Of a DNA stretch of 64,000 nt, positions 33,243-42,661 are shown in pieces. How positions within the stretch are numbered: the stretch's first letter is position 1; every line of letters begins with the position of its first letter. Origin of the DNA: Comamonas antarctica (GTDB lineage: Bacteria > Pseudomonadota > Gammaproteobacteria > Burkholderiales > Burkholderiaceae_C); contig NZ_CP054840.1 of the NCBI RefSeq assembly GCF_013363755.1, positions 200,001-264,000 on the forward strand, read 5' to 3'. The notes under the pieces are model-generated. The model had not been told where the DNA came from and did not search any database. It was given only the letters and a program-made list of their open reading frames with translations. The position numbers were made by a program, and so were the translations under genes.

Positions 33243-34742
33243 GTGATCACAGAACTCGAATTCAAAAGCCTGTCCGCGCAAGGCTTCAACCGTATTCCCT
33301 TGATGGTCGAGGCGTTTGCCGACCTCGAAACCCCGCTGTCCCTGTACCTCAAGCTGGCCCATGGCCAGGGCGACGGCAAGTACAGCTTCCTGCTGGAATC
33401 CGTCGTTGGCGGCGAGCGCTTCGGCCGCTACAGCTTCATCGGCCTGCCCGCGCGCAGCCTGCTGCGCGCCAGCGGCTTTGGCGCCGATGCCAAGACCGAG
33501 GTCGTGACCGACGGTCAGGTCGTCGAGACCCACAGCGGCAACCCGCTGGACTTCATTGCCGCCTACCAGCAGCGCTTCAAGGTCGCGCTGACGCCGGGCA
33601 TGCCGCGTTTTTGCGGCGGCTTGGCCGGCTACTTCGGCTACGACGCGGTGCGCTATGTCGAGAAGAAGCTCGAGCACTCGTGCCCGCCCGACGACCTGGG
33701 CTGCCCCGACATCCTGCTGCTGCAATGCGAGGAAGTCGCGGTCATCGACAACCTGTCGGGCAAGCTCTACCTGATTGTCTACGCCGACCCGTCACAGCCC
33801 GAAGCCTATTCGCGCGGCAAGAAGCGCCTGCGCGCGCTCAAGGAGCAGCTGCGCTACTCGGTCAGCGCACCGCAGCTCAAGGCCAGCGAGAGCCACCCGG
33901 CGCAGCGCAGCTTTGCCAAGGCCGACTACATCGCCGCCGTCGAGCAGGCCAAGGAAATGATTGCCGCGGGCGAGTTCATGCAGGTGCAGGTCGGCCAGCG
34001 CATCCACAAGCGCTACACGCAAAGCCCGCTGAGCCTGTACCGCGCGCTGCGCTCGCTCAATCCCAGCCCTTACATGTACTACTACCACTTCGGAGATTTC
34101 CATGTGGTGGGGGCCAGCCCGGAAATCCTGGTGCGCCAGGAAAAGACGCCCGAGGGCCAGAAGATCACCATCCGCCCGCTGGCCGGCACGCGCCCGCGCG
34201 GCGCCACGCCCGAAGCCGACAAGGCCACCGAGATCGAACTGATCAACGACCCCAAGGAACGCGCCGAGCATGTGATGCTGATCGACTTGGCGCGCAACGA
34301 CATCGGCCGCATCGCGCGCACCGGCAGCGTCAAGGTGACCGAGGCGTTTGCGGTCGAGCGCTACAGCCATGTGATGCACATCGTGAGCAATGTCGAAGGC
34401 CTGCTCGATGACGGCATGACCAGCATGGATGTGCTCAAGGCGACATTCCCCGCAGGCACGCTGACCGGCGCGCCCAAGGTGCATGCCATGGAAGTCATCG
34501 ACCGGCTCGAGCCCGTCAAGCGCGGCATCTATGGCGGCGCCTGCGGCTACCTGAGCTTTGCCGGCGACATGGACGTGGCGATCGCCATCCGCACCGGCGT
34601 GATCAAGGACGGCATGCTCTATGTGCAGGCCGCGGCCGGCGTCGTTGCCGACTCGGTGCCCGAGATGGAATGGCGCGAGACCGAACACAAGGCGCGGGCG
34701 CTGCTGCGCGCCGCCGAACTGGTAGAGGAAGGACTGGAATGA
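33243..34742 (+). CDS. trpE: Anthranilate synthase component I
   Basis: A 499-residue chorismate-utilising enzyme that makes anthranilate with TrpG, the first committed step to tryptophan. The N-terminal feedback domain contains LLESVVGGERFGRYSFIG (near 40-57); the C-terminal catalytic domain has IRPLAGTRPRGATPE, DLARNDIGRIA, TFPAGTLTGAPKVHAME and GGACGYLSF segments. The start is GTG at 33243, with GGAG about 10 bases upstream. Its stop overlaps the ATG of the chorismate mutase gene. Confidence 0.97.
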   Translation: MITELEFKSLSAQGFNRIPLMVEAFADLETPLSLYLKLAHGQGDGKYSFLLESVVGGERFGRYSFIGLPARSLLRASGFGADAKTEVVTDGQVVETHSGNPLDFIAAYQQRFKVALTPGMPRFCGGLAGYFGYDAVRYVEKKLEHSCPPDDLGCPDILLLQCEEVAVIDNLSGKLYLIVYADPSQPEAYSRGKKRLRALKEQLRYSVSAPQLKASESHPAQRSFAKADYIAAVEQAKEMIAAGEFMQVQVGQRIHKRYTQSPLSLYRALRSLNPSPYMYYYHFGDFHVVGASPEILVRQEKTPEGQKITIRPLAGTRPRGATPEADKATEIELINDPKERAEHVMLIDLARNDIGRIARTGSVKVTEAFAVERYSHVMHIVSNVEGLLDDGMTSMDVLKATFPAGTLTGAPKVHAMEVIDRLEPVKRGIYGGACGYLSFAGDMDVAIAIRTGVIKDGMLYVQAAAGVVADSVPEMEWRETEHKARALLRAAELVEEGLE

Positions 34743-35071
34743 GCCGCGCAATCGACAAGGTGCCGCACTGCACCACCATGGCGCAAGTGCGCCAGGGCGT
34801 GGATGCCCTCGACGACATCCTGGTGCCGCTGCTGGTGCAGCGCAGCGCTTTCATGACCCAGGCGGCGCGCGTGAAGAACGACACGCAGCTGGTGCGCGAC
34901 GAAGCGCGCATCCAGGCCATCGTGGACCGCGTGCGTGAACGCGCCGTGGCCGAAGGCGGCGACCCGGACCTGCTCGAGCAGTTGTACCGCGGCATGATGG
35001 AGCTGTTCATCGCCTATGAACACCAGGAACTCGCGCGCCTGCGCGCCGACGGCCTGGCGGCCAAGGAGTGA
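34739..35071 (+). CDS. Chorismate mutase (AroQ type)
   Basis: A 110-residue all-helical AroQ-type chorismate mutase, which converts chorismate to prephenate for phenylalanine and tyrosine synthesis. The signature [19 protein letters not shown] (near 15-33) and the AARVK segment with catalytic Arg/Lys are present. It has no signal peptide and no prephenate dehydratase domain. It overlaps trpE (ATGA) and precedes trpG by 4 bases, placing a competitor for chorismate inside the tryptophan operon. Confidence 0.88.
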   Translation: MSRAIDKVPHCTTMAQVRQGVDALDDILVPLLVQRSAFMTQAARVKNDTQLVRDEARIQAIVDRVRERAVAEGGDPDLLEQLYRGMMELFIAYEHQELARLRADGLAAKE

Positions 35072-35075
35072 TGCG

Positions 35076-35660
35076 ATGAAACTGCTGATGATCGACAACT
35101 ACGACAGCTTCACCTACAACATCGTGCAGTACTTCGGCGAACTCGGTGCCGAGGTCAGCGTCGTGCGCAACGATGAGATCACGCTCGAGGAACTGCAGGC
35201 GCGCATGCAGGCCGAGGGCATCGAACGCCTGGTGATCTCGCCCGGCCCCTGCTCGCCGGCCGAAGCCGGCATCTCGGTGGCCGCGATCCAGCATTTCGCC
35301 GGCAAGCTGCCCATCCTGGGCGTGTGCCTGGGCCACCAGAGCATTGGCGCGGCGTTTGGTGGCAACATCATCCGCGCGCAGCAGCAGATGCATGGCAAGA
35401 CCAGCGTGATCACCACCACGCAGTCGGGCGTGTTTGCCGATCTGCCCGAACAGTTCACCGTCAACCGCTACCACTCGCTGGTGATCGAACAGTCCAGTCT
35501 GCCCGACGTGCTCGAAGTCACAGCGACCAGCGAAGACGGCGAGATCCAGGGCGTGCGCCATCGCGAGCTGGCGATCCAGGGCGTGCAGTTCCACCCCGAA
35601 AGCATCCTGACCGAGCATGGCCACGCCATGCTGCGCAATTTCCTGGAACAGAAGGCCTGA
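35076..35660 (+). CDS. trpG: Anthranilate synthase component II (glutamine amidotransferase)
   Basis: A 194-residue class I glutamine amidotransferase that supplies ammonia to TrpE. Start [15 protein letters not shown] is typical. The oxyanion PGPCSP, the nucleophile in GVCLGHQ (Cys near 83), and the catalytic His-Glu in QFHPESIL near 171 are intact. The start at 35076 is chosen over an in-frame start inside the chorismate mutase gene. It may also serve PabB, as TrpG does in many species. Confidence 0.96.
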   Translation: MKLLMIDNYDSFTYNIVQYFGELGAEVSVVRNDEITLEELQARMQAEGIERLVISPGPCSPAEAGISVAAIQHFAGKLPILGVCLGHQSIGAAFGGNIIRAQQQMHGKTSVITTTQSGVFADLPEQFTVNRYHSLVIEQSSLPDVLEVTATSEDGEIQGVRHRELAIQGVQFHPESILTEHGHAMLRNFLEQKA

Positions 35661-35669
35661 GACCCCCGC

Positions 35670-36716
35670 ATGAAACACATCACTCCCCAGGAAGCGCTGC
35701 AACGCACGATCGAGCACCGCGAGATCTTCCATGACGAGATGCTGCACCTGATGCGCATGATCATGGGCGGCGAGATGTCGCCGGTCATGGCCGCGTCCAT
35801 CCTCACCGGGCTGCGCGTGAAGAAGGAAACCATTGGCGAGATCACCGCCGCGGCGCAGGTCATGCGCGAGTTCTCGCTGCGCGTGCCGGTGGCCGACACC
35901 ACGCATCTGGTCGACATCGTCGGCACCGGCGGCGACGGCGCCCACACCTTCAACATCTCGACCTGCTCGATGTTCGTGGTGGCCGCGGCCGGCGGCAAAG
36001 TGAGCAAGCACGGCGGGCGCAGCGTCTCGAGCAAGAGCGGCAGCGCCGATGCGATGGAGGCGCTGGGCGTGAACCTGAACCTCACGCCCGAGCAGATCGC
36101 CACCTGCATTGCCGATGTCGGCATCGGCTTCATGTTCGCGCCCAACCACCACCCGGCGATGAAGAACGTGGCCGCGGTGCGCAAGGAACTGGGCGTGCGC
36201 ACGCTGTTCAACATCCTCGGCCCGCTCACCAACCCGGCGAGCGCGCCCAACATCCTGATGGGCGTGTTCCACGAGGACCTGGTCGGCATCCAGGTGCGCG
36301 CACTGCAGCGCCTGGGCGCCGAGCATGCGCTGGTGGTCTATGGCCGCGACGGGCTCGACGAGATCAGCCTGGGCGCGGGCACGCTGGTCGGCGAACTGCG
36401 CGACGGCGCGGTGCATGAATACGAGATCCACCCCGAGGACTTCGGCCTGCAGATGGCCAGCACGCGCGCGCTGCGCGTCGAGAACCCCGAGCAATCGCTG
36501 GCCATGCTGCGCGGCGTGCTGCAGGGCGCCAAGGGCCCGGCGCGCGACATCGTGTGCCTCAACGCTGGCGCGGCGCTGTATGCGGCGAATGTCGTGCCCG
36601 GCATTGCCGAGGGCTTGCTGCGCGCGCAGCAGGTCATCGACAGCGGCGCGGCCATGGCCAAGCTCGAGCAGCTGGTCGCCAGGTCGCAGGCGCTGTCGTT
36701 CCCGCAGGCCGTTTGA
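35670..36716 (+). CDS. trpD: Anthranilate phosphoribosyltransferase
   Basis: A 348-residue enzyme attaching phosphoribosyl from PRPP to anthranilate. The PRPP-binding [14 protein letters not shown] (about 86-99), [15 protein letters not shown] (about 112-126), and [11 protein letters not shown] near 180 are conserved. It is a separate protein, not fused to TrpG. It follows trpG by 9 bases. Confidence 0.97.
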   Translation: MKHITPQEALQRTIEHREIFHDEMLHLMRMIMGGEMSPVMAASILTGLRVKKETIGEITAAAQVMREFSLRVPVADTTHLVDIVGTGGDGAHTFNISTCSMFVVAAAGGKVSKHGGRSVSSKSGSADAMEALGVNLNLTPEQIATCIADVGIGFMFAPNHHPAMKNVAAVRKELGVRTLFNILGPLTNPASAPNILMGVFHEDLVGIQVRALQRLGAEHALVVYGRDGLDEISLGAGTLVGELRDGAVHEYEIHPEDFGLQMASTRALRVENPEQSLAMLRGVLQGAKGPARDIVCLNAGAALYAANVVPGIAEGLLRAQQVIDSGAAMAKLEQLVARSQALSFPQAV

Positions 36717-36741
36717 AGTTCCCAGATACCGAAAGCTTTCC

Positions 36742-37542
36742 ATGTCCGACATCCTCAACAAGATCGTGGCCGTCAAGCGCGAAGAACTTGCCGCCGCCCA
36801 GAAGAAAATGCCACTGGCCGAGATGCGCCGCGATGCCGAGAGCCGCGTGCTGACGCGCGACTTCGAAGGCGCGCTGCGTGCGAAGATCGCCAAGGGCCAG
36901 GCCGCGGTCATTGCCGAAGTCAAGAAGGCCAGCCCGTCCAAGGGCGTGATCCGTGCCGACTTCATTCCCGCCGACATCGCGCAAAGCTATGCCGAGGGCG
37001 ATGGCACGGTGAGCGCGGCCTGCCTGTCCGTGCTCACGGACAAGCAGTTCTTCCAGGGCAGCGTCGACTACCTGAAGCAGGCGCGCGCGAGCTGCCTGCT
37101 GCCGGTGCTGCGCAAGGATTTCCTGATCGACCCCTATCAGGTCTATGAATCGCGCGCGATGGGCGCCGACTGCGTACTGCTGATTGCCGCCTGCCTCGAC
37201 GACGCGCAGATGGCCGAGATGGAAGCCGTGGCGCGCAGCCTCGACATGGCGGTGCTGGTCGAAGTGCACGACGCGGCCGAACTCGAGCGCGCGCTGCGCC
37301 TGAAGACCGCGCTGCTGGGCATCAACAACCGCAATCTGCGCACCTTCGAAGTCAGCCTGCAGACCACGCTCGAGTTGCAGAAACAGGTCCCGGCCGACAA
37401 GCTGCTGGTCACCGAATCAGGCATCCTGACACCGGCCGATGTGAAGCTGCTGCGCGGCGCGGGCGTGAATGCCTTCCTCGTGGGCGAAGCCTTCATGCGT
37501 GCCGACGAGCCGGGCCTGTCGCTGGCCAAGCTGTTTTCCTGA
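36742..37542 (+). CDS. trpC: Indole-3-glycerol phosphate synthase
   Basis: A 266-residue TIM-barrel enzyme. [11 protein letters not shown] (near 54), [21 protein letters not shown] (catalytic Lys), [10 protein letters not shown] and ESGI segments are typical of TrpC without a fused TrpF. It closes the trp cluster here; trpF, trpB and trpA are not in the window. The start ATG at 36742 lies 25 bases after trpD. Confidence 0.96.
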   Translation: MSDILNKIVAVKREELAAAQKKMPLAEMRRDAESRVLTRDFEGALRAKIAKGQAAVIAEVKKASPSKGVIRADFIPADIAQSYAEGDGTVSAACLSVLTDKQFFQGSVDYLKQARASCLLPVLRKDFLIDPYQVYESRAMGADCVLLIAACLDDAQMAEMEAVARSLDMAVLVEVHDAAELERALRLKTALLGINNRNLRTFEVSLQTTLELQKQVPADKLLVTESGILTPADVKLLRGAGVNAFLVGEAFMRADEPGLSLAKLFS

Positions 37543-37556
37543 CACCCCAGAACGCC

Positions 37557-38303
37557 ATGCATCCATCCCCTGACAGTCCCGTGACCCAACTGCAAAGCGC
37601 CCATCCTGCCGACTGGCCTGTGGCGCCGGGCTGGCAGCCGCTGGTGGACAGCTTCTTCGGCAGCGCGGTGGGTGCCAAGCTGCTGGCCTTCCTGCAGTCG
37701 CGGCTCGATGCGGGCGCGGTGATCTTTCCGCCGCAGCCGCTGCGCGCGCTCGAACTCACGCCGCCCGAGGCGGTGCGCGTGGTGATCCTGGGCCAGGACC
37801 CCTACCATGGCCGCGGCCAGGCCGAAGGGCTGGCGTTCTCGGTGGCTCCGGGCGTGGCGCTGCCGCCGTCGCTGCGCAACATCTTCAAGGAAATGCAACG
37901 CGACCTGGGCACGCCCATGCCGGCGTTTCCCGCGCCCGGCGGCAGCCTGGTGAAATGGGCCACGCATGGCGTGCTGCTGGTCAACACCTGCCTCACGGTG
38001 GAAGAGGGCCAGGCCGCGAGCCACAGCAAGCGCGGCTGGGAAGCGCTGACCGATGCCGTGATCCGGCATGTCGCCGAAGGCCCGAATCCGGTGGTGTTCA
38101 TGCTCTGGGGCAGCCATGCGCAGTCCAAGCAGGCCTGGATCCCAGCCGATCGCGGCCACCTGGTGCTGACCAGCAACCACCCCTCGCCGCTGTCGGCACT
38201 GCGCCCGCCCGTGCCGTTTATCGGCAACGGGCATTTCGGCAAGGCGCGGGCGTTCCGCGAGGCGCAGCTTTCGACAGGCAGCCCTGCGCCAGGACCCGCC
38301 TAG
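37557..38303 (+). CDS. ung: Uracil-DNA glycosylase
   Basis: A 248-residue family 1 uracil-DNA glycosylase that removes uracil from DNA. The water-activating loop GQDPYHGRGQAEGLAFSV (near 80-97), VLLVNTCLTVE and the DNA-contacting HPSPLSA near 206 are intact. It starts 14 bases after trpC and may be read in the same transcript, a coincidence of position more than of pathway. Confidence 0.95.
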   Translation: MHPSPDSPVTQLQSAHPADWPVAPGWQPLVDSFFGSAVGAKLLAFLQSRLDAGAVIFPPQPLRALELTPPEAVRVVILGQDPYHGRGQAEGLAFSVAPGVALPPSLRNIFKEMQRDLGTPMPAFPAPGGSLVKWATHGVLLVNTCLTVEEGQAASHSKRGWEALTDAVIRHVAEGPNPVVFMLWGSHAQSKQAWIPADRGHLVLTSNHPSPLSALRPPVPFIGNGHFGKARAFREAQLSTGSPAPGPA

Positions 38304-38304
38304 G

Positions 38305-38565
38305 GGCACCTTCGACGGTTCAGGGCGACCCTTCGGCAGGCTCAGGGCGAGCGGGATAAACCGTTCGTCCTGAGCTTGTCGAAGGATGGACGGCCTTCCG
38401 TCCTGGGTGAAGACCCCCTTCGGCAGGCTCAGGGCGAGCGGGATAAACCGTTCGTCCTGAGCTTGTCGAAGGATGGACGGCCTTCCGTCCCGAGTGAAGA
38501 CACCCTTCGACAGGCTCAGGGTGAGCGGAATACCACCCTTCGACAGCCTCAGCGTGCGTGGGCCT
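38305..38565. repeat. REP cluster with an 87-bp tandem duplication
   Basis: Two near-identical 87-base units start at 38329 and 38416, and a truncated third starts at 38503. Each carries CCCTTCGGCAGGCTCAGGG, then CCGTTCGTCCTGAGCTTG with TCGAAGGATGGACGG, an inverted pair of the family core, then TTCCGTCC. A further degenerate unit starts at 38536. The cluster lies between the convergent ung and DMT transporter genes. Confidence 0.85.
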
Positions 38566-38573
38566 GGTACCGC

Positions 38574-39473
38574 TCAGCGGGATTCGCGCAGGCTCAGGAA
38601 AATACCTGCCATGCCGGCCAGCACCACGCCCGCCATGCCGATCAGCGACAGCTGGTCCGGCACCTGGCCGAAGAACAGCCAGCCCATGGCCATCGCAAAG
38701 CCGATCTGGCTGTAGAGGAAGGGCGAGATCGTGGCCGGCGTGGCCGCGCGGTAGGCCTGCAGCAGCAGCAGGTGGCCGATGCCGCTGCAGGTGCCCATGA
38801 CCAGTACCGCGGCCCAGAGTTGCCAACTGCCCACGCTCTGCCAGAACCAGGGCAGCAGCGGCGCCGTGAGCAGCAGCGGCAGCCAGGTGGTGTAGAGCTG
38901 GGTCGTTGCGGGTTCGTCCAGGCGCGCCAGCCGGCTGCCCAGCAATTGGTAGCCGGTTCCGCACAGCAGCAGCGCCATCGGCAGCAGGCTGCGCCAGCCC
39001 AGCGGCTGGTCGGTGCTCTCGGGCCGCACGATCAGGATCACGCTGGCCAGGCCGATCAGCAGCAGCACCAGGCGTGCGGCGCTGATGCGTTCCTTGAACA
39101 GCCAGGCCGAAGCCACCACGATCAGCAGCGGACTTGCGGACCAGATCGCGGTGAAGTTGCCCAGCGGCATGCTCTGGATGCAGAAAAACGCAATGCAGGT
39201 GATTGCCAGGCCACAGGCCGCGCGGCTGAACTGGAAGCGCGGATGCTGGGTGCGCAGGATGGCCAAGCCATGGCGCGGCACCACCAGCGCCGCCGTGACC
39301 AGCGCCTGGGCCAGGTAGCGCAGCCAGACCACCAGCAGCATCGGAAGGAACTGGCCGCTGAACTTGGTGGCGCTGTCGAGCAGCGCAAACAGCGCGCAGG
39401 CGCATACCGTGAGGCCGATGCCGGTCAGGGCCGAGCGCGTGGCAGGGGCCAGCCGCGTGAACCAGGAGGACAT
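38574..39473 (-). CDS. DMT-superfamily (EamA) transporter
   Basis: A 299-residue membrane protein with ten hydrophobic segments in two EamA repeats (about 14-150 and 165-295). The first repeat has AACGLAITCIAFFCIQSMPL and the exit ASPLLIVVASAWLFKERIS. Members export metabolites or amino acids; the substrate is unknown. The start at 39473 is chosen because upstream in-frame starts would run into the Fur-regulated region. It is convergent with ung across the repeat cluster and divergent from the iron ABC operon. Confidence 0.85.
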   Translation of the reverse strand: MSSWFTRLAPATRSALTGIGLTVCACALFALLDSATKFSGQFLPMLLVVWLRYLAQALVTAALVVPRHGLAILRTQHPRFQFSRAACGLAITCIAFFCIQSMPLGNFTAIWSASPLLIVVASAWLFKERISAARLVLLLIGLASVILIVRPESTDQPLGWRSLLPMALLLCGTGYQLLGSRLARLDEPATTQLYTTWLPLLLTAPLLPWFWQSVGSWQLWAAVLVMGTCSGIGHLLLLQAYRAATPATISPFLYSQIGFAMAMGWLFFGQVPDQLSLIGMAGVVLAGMAGIFLSLRESR

Positions 39474-39656
39474 CGCGCCCACCCTCTCTTGAATGAATCT
39501 GCCGCCGGTGCGGCTTGGAATTTTGGCTGCGTGCACGGATGTGCGGCGCAGGAAAAACATTCTAGGGCCTGGCCAGGCGGTCGCGCGCGGCATGCGGGCC
39601 GCGAGGCCGTCAGGCGCAAGCCACCCTAGGGTCAACCCTGAAAATTGGTTCGCATG

Positions 39657-39675
39657 CATAATGATAATTGTTCGC
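39657..39675. promoter_or_regulatory. Fur box upstream of the iron-chelate ABC operon
   Basis: CATAATGATAATTGTTCGC matches the 19-base Fur consensus GATAATGATAATCATTATC at 14 positions, including 11 in a row. CATAAT inside it can serve as a -10 box. Iron-bound Fur here would block transcription of the gene starting at 39732, 56 bases downstream. Confidence 0.8.
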
Positions 39676-39731
39676 AACGGAGTGCCGCTGCGGACCATTT
39701 TTTTGCCGGCAATGTAGGAAGGATTGGGGAT

Positions 39732-40679
39732 ATGTCGTTTTCCGTGACGCGCCGCCAGGCCATGGGGCGCCTGGGGCAATGGGGTGTGGTGCTGAGCCTG
39801 GCCGGTGGCGGCGCTTCGGGCTGGACCGCAGAGACCGTGACCGTCAAGGATGCTTCGGGCGAAGTGCGCATGCCCCTCAAGCCCCGGACCGTGCTGGTGT
39901 TCGACCTGGCCGCGCTGGACACGCTACAGGCTCTGGGCGTGGACGTGCAGGGCGTGCCCAACCAGAAAATGCCGCCGCTGCTCGAACGCTATGCCGACAG
40001 CGCAAAGTATCCGCAGGTCGGCAGCCTGTTCGAGCCCGACTATGAAAAGATCAAGGCGCTCCAGCCCGATCTGATCATTGCCGGCAACCGTTCGCTGCCG
40101 AAGATCGCCGAACTCAAGAAGTTCGCGCCGGTGCTCGACGTGACCGTCGACAACCAAAAGCAGATCGAAGAGGTCTACCGCAACATCCGCGCGCTGGCCG
40201 CGATCTATGGCGTGCGGGAAAAAGGCGAAGCCGAGATCCAGTCCGTGGAAAAGGCCATTGCCGGACTGCGCACCCAGGCGGCAAAGCAGGGACCGGGCCT
40301 GTTCCTGATGACCAATGGCGGCAAGCTGAGCGTCTATGGCCCGGGTTCGCGCTTCGACATGCTCTACACCGTGTTCGGCATGAAGCCGCTGCCGCAGAAG
40401 ATCGAGGTCTCCAAGCACGGCCAGGCCGTGTCCTTCGAATACCTGCTCAAGGCCAATCCGGAATGGCTGCTCGTGCTCGACCGCGACGCCGCGATCGGCC
40501 GCGAAGGCGCGGCCGCGCAGAAGCTGCTCGACAACAAGCTGGTGCAGGCCACCAAGGCCTGGCGCAGCCAGCAGGTGGTGTATCTCAATGCCGCCAACTG
40601 GTATCTGCTGTCCAACGCGGGCCCGGGCGCCTTGAAGGCCAACATCCAGCAACTGTCGGATGCTTTTTCGCGCCGTTAA
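39732..40679 (+). CDS. Iron-chelate ABC transporter substrate-binding protein (FatB/CeuE-like)
   Basis: A 315-residue periplasmic binding protein of the siderophore class (long-helix hinge). Segments DLAALDTLQALGV, VGSLFEPDYEKIKALQPDLI and DRDAAIGREG match the catecholate-type FatB/CeuE/YclQ group. The N-terminus has SVTRRQAMGRLGQWG followed by a hydrophobic stretch, a probable twin-arginine signal. No lipobox cysteine is visible, so it would be a free periplasmic protein. It leads an operon with two permeases and an ATPase behind a Fur box. The siderophore is not identified. Confidence 0.87.
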   Translation: MSFSVTRRQAMGRLGQWGVVLSLAGGGASGWTAETVTVKDASGEVRMPLKPRTVLVFDLAALDTLQALGVDVQGVPNQKMPPLLERYADSAKYPQVGSLFEPDYEKIKALQPDLIIAGNRSLPKIAELKKFAPVLDVTVDNQKQIEEVYRNIRALAAIYGVREKGEAEIQSVEKAIAGLRTQAAKQGPGLFLMTNGGKLSVYGPGSRFDMLYTVFGMKPLPQKIEVSKHGQAVSFEYLLKANPEWLLVLDRDAAIGREGAAAQKLLDNKLVQATKAWRSQQVVYLNAANWYLLSNAGPGALKANIQQLSDAFSRR

Positions 40680-41655
40680 GGCCCGCACCTTCGTGGTGGC
40701 GTGGTCCGGGGCCCTGGTGGCCCTTTTTGCATTGGCGCTGTGGAGCCTGTCGGTCGGTGTCAGCGATGTCTCCTGGAACACGCTGTGGTCTTCGCATGAG
40801 GACGACATGGTGGCGCAGGTGCTGCTCTACAGCCGCGTGCCGCGCACGCTGGCGCTGATTCTCGCGGGCTCGTCGATGGCCGTGGCCGGGCTGCTGATGC
40901 AGATGCTGGCGCGCAACCATTTCGTCGAGCCTTCCACGGTGGGCACCGTGGAGTCGGCGACGCTGGGCATGCTGATGATGGCGCTGTGGGCGCCCGACTG
41001 GTCGGTCTGGGCCAAGATGGGCGTCGCGGCGCTGATGGCGCTGGCCGGCACGGCTTTGTTTCTCGCGGTGCTGGCGCGCGTGAAGCTGCGCTCGGCGTGG
41101 ATCGTGCCGCTGGTGGGCCTGATCCTGGCCGGCGTGATCGACGCGGGCGCGACCTTCTTCGCCTATCAGCACGACATGATCCAGTCGCTGCGCGCCTGGG
41201 CCAACGGCGACTTCTCGGTGGTGGTCGAAGGGCGCTATGAAATGCTCTGGCTGTCGCTGGGCGTGACGCTGCTGGCCTGCCTGGCCGCCGACCGCTTCAC
41301 CGTCGCTGGACTGGGCGAGTCGTTTGCCACCAACCTCGGGCTCAACTACCGGCGCCTGGTGTGGCAGGGCCTGGTGGTCGTGGCCGTGGTCACGGCCTGC
41401 GTGGTCGTGACCGTGGGCAGCATTCCCTTCGTCGGGTTGATCGTGCCGAATGTCGTGCGCCTGGTCGTCGGCGACAACGTGCGCCGCAGCGTGCTGTGGG
41501 TGGCGCTGGCCGGCGCGGCGCTGACGCTGCTGTGCGACCTGGTGGGCCGGCTGGTGATCGCGCCCTATGAGATTCCCGTGGGCACGGTGATGGGTGTCGT
41601 GGGCAGCGCGCTCTTTCTCGTGTTGATCGTGCGCAAGCGGCGGCGTGCAGGCTGA
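40660..41655 (+). CDS. Iron-chelate ABC transporter permease 1 (FecCD family)
   Basis: A 331-residue membrane protein with 8-9 hydrophobic segments and the FecCD features SRVPRTLALILAGSSMAVAG (about 58-77) and GSIPFVGLIVPNVVRLVVG (near 252-270). It pairs with the second permease. Its start overlaps the binding-protein gene by 20 bases. Confidence 0.92.
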   Translation: MLFRAVKARTFVVAWSGALVALFALALWSLSVGVSDVSWNTLWSSHEDDMVAQVLLYSRVPRTLALILAGSSMAVAGLLMQMLARNHFVEPSTVGTVESATLGMLMMALWAPDWSVWAKMGVAALMALAGTALFLAVLARVKLRSAWIVPLVGLILAGVIDAGATFFAYQHDMIQSLRAWANGDFSVVVEGRYEMLWLSLGVTLLACLAADRFTVAGLGESFATNLGLNYRRLVWQGLVVVAVVTACVVVTVGSIPFVGLIVPNVVRLVVGDNVRRSVLWVALAGAALTLLCDLVGRLVIAPYEIPVGTVMGVVGSALFLVLIVRKRRRAG

Positions 41656-41656
41656 T

Positions 41657-42661
41657 ATGGAAACTACAACGCAAACAGCCGCGCCGCGCGCCGTGGCCTG
41701 GGCCGAACGCTGGCAGCGGCCCGGCTTGCGCCTGGGCCTGCTGGTGCTGCTGGCCGTGCTGGCCGGCACGGCCTTCATGACCGTGGGCGTGAAGACCGAC
41801 TGGGCCTTCATCCTCGAGCACCGCGGCACCAAGCTGCTGACGATGCTGGTCGTGGCCGGCGCGATCGGCATGTCGACCGTGGTGTTCCAGACCATCACCC
41901 ACAACACCATCCTGACGCCGTCGGTGATGGGGCTTGATGCGCTCTACCAGTTCCTGCAGGCGCTGCTGGTGCTGTTCCTGGGCGCGTCCGGTGTCGTCGC
42001 CTGGGGCGTGCTGCCCAAGTACCTGCTGGAGATCGCGCTGATGGTGTTGTTCAGCGTCATGCTGATGCGCTGGCTGTTCACGGGCCAGGCCAGCAGCCTG
42101 CACCTGATGCTGCTGGTGGGCATGGTCGGCGGCATCCTGTTTCGCAGCCTGACCAGCTTTGCGATGCGCATGATCGATCCGAACGAGTTCGCGACGCTGC
42201 AGGACCGGATGTTTGCCAATTTCAACGCGATCCAGGTCCAGTTGCTGTGGCCGTCCATGGCGCTGATGCTGCTGGGCGTGGCCTGGATCTGGCGCCAGCG
42301 CCATGTGCTGGACGTGCTGGCGCTGGGCCGCGATGTCGCGGTGAACCTGGGCGTTGCCTACCAGCGCCAGGTGCTGCAGTTGCTGGTCGTGATGGCCTGC
42401 CTGGTGGCGGTGTCGGCGGCGCTGGTCGGGCCCGTGACCTTCTTCGGGCTGCTGGTCAGCAACATGGCCTACCAGTCGATGGGTACGCGCCGCCACCGCT
42501 GGGTGCTGCCCGCGGCCGTGCTGTGGGGTTGCGTGCTGCTGCTGGGCGGCCAGGTGATTCTCGAGCAGGTGTTTGCATTCAACACCGCGCTGTCCATCGT
42601 CGTCGAGTTCCTCGGCGGCGTGGTGTTCATCTATTTGCTGATGCGCAAGGGCAAGACATGA
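41657..42661 (+). CDS. Iron-chelate ABC transporter permease 2 (FecCD family)
   Basis: A 334-residue FecCD-type permease with about 9 membrane segments; the conserved region is GPVTFFGLLVSNMAYQSMG near 255. The start ATG at 41657 comes one base after the preceding stop; a GTG at 41645 would overlap it. Order binding protein, permease, permease, ATPase matches the FatBDC-like and YclNOPQ systems. Confidence 0.92.
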   Translation: METTTQTAAPRAVAWAERWQRPGLRLGLLVLLAVLAGTAFMTVGVKTDWAFILEHRGTKLLTMLVVAGAIGMSTVVFQTITHNTILTPSVMGLDALYQFLQALLVLFLGASGVVAWGVLPKYLLEIALMVLFSVMLMRWLFTGQASSLHLMLLVGMVGGILFRSLTSFAMRMIDPNEFATLQDRMFANFNAIQVQLLWPSMALMLLGVAWIWRQRHVLDVLALGRDVAVNLGVAYQRQVLQLLVVMACLVAVSAALVGPVTFFGLLVSNMAYQSMGTRRHRWVLPAAVLWGCVLLLGGQVILEQVFAFNTALSIVVEFLGGVVFIYLLMRKGKT

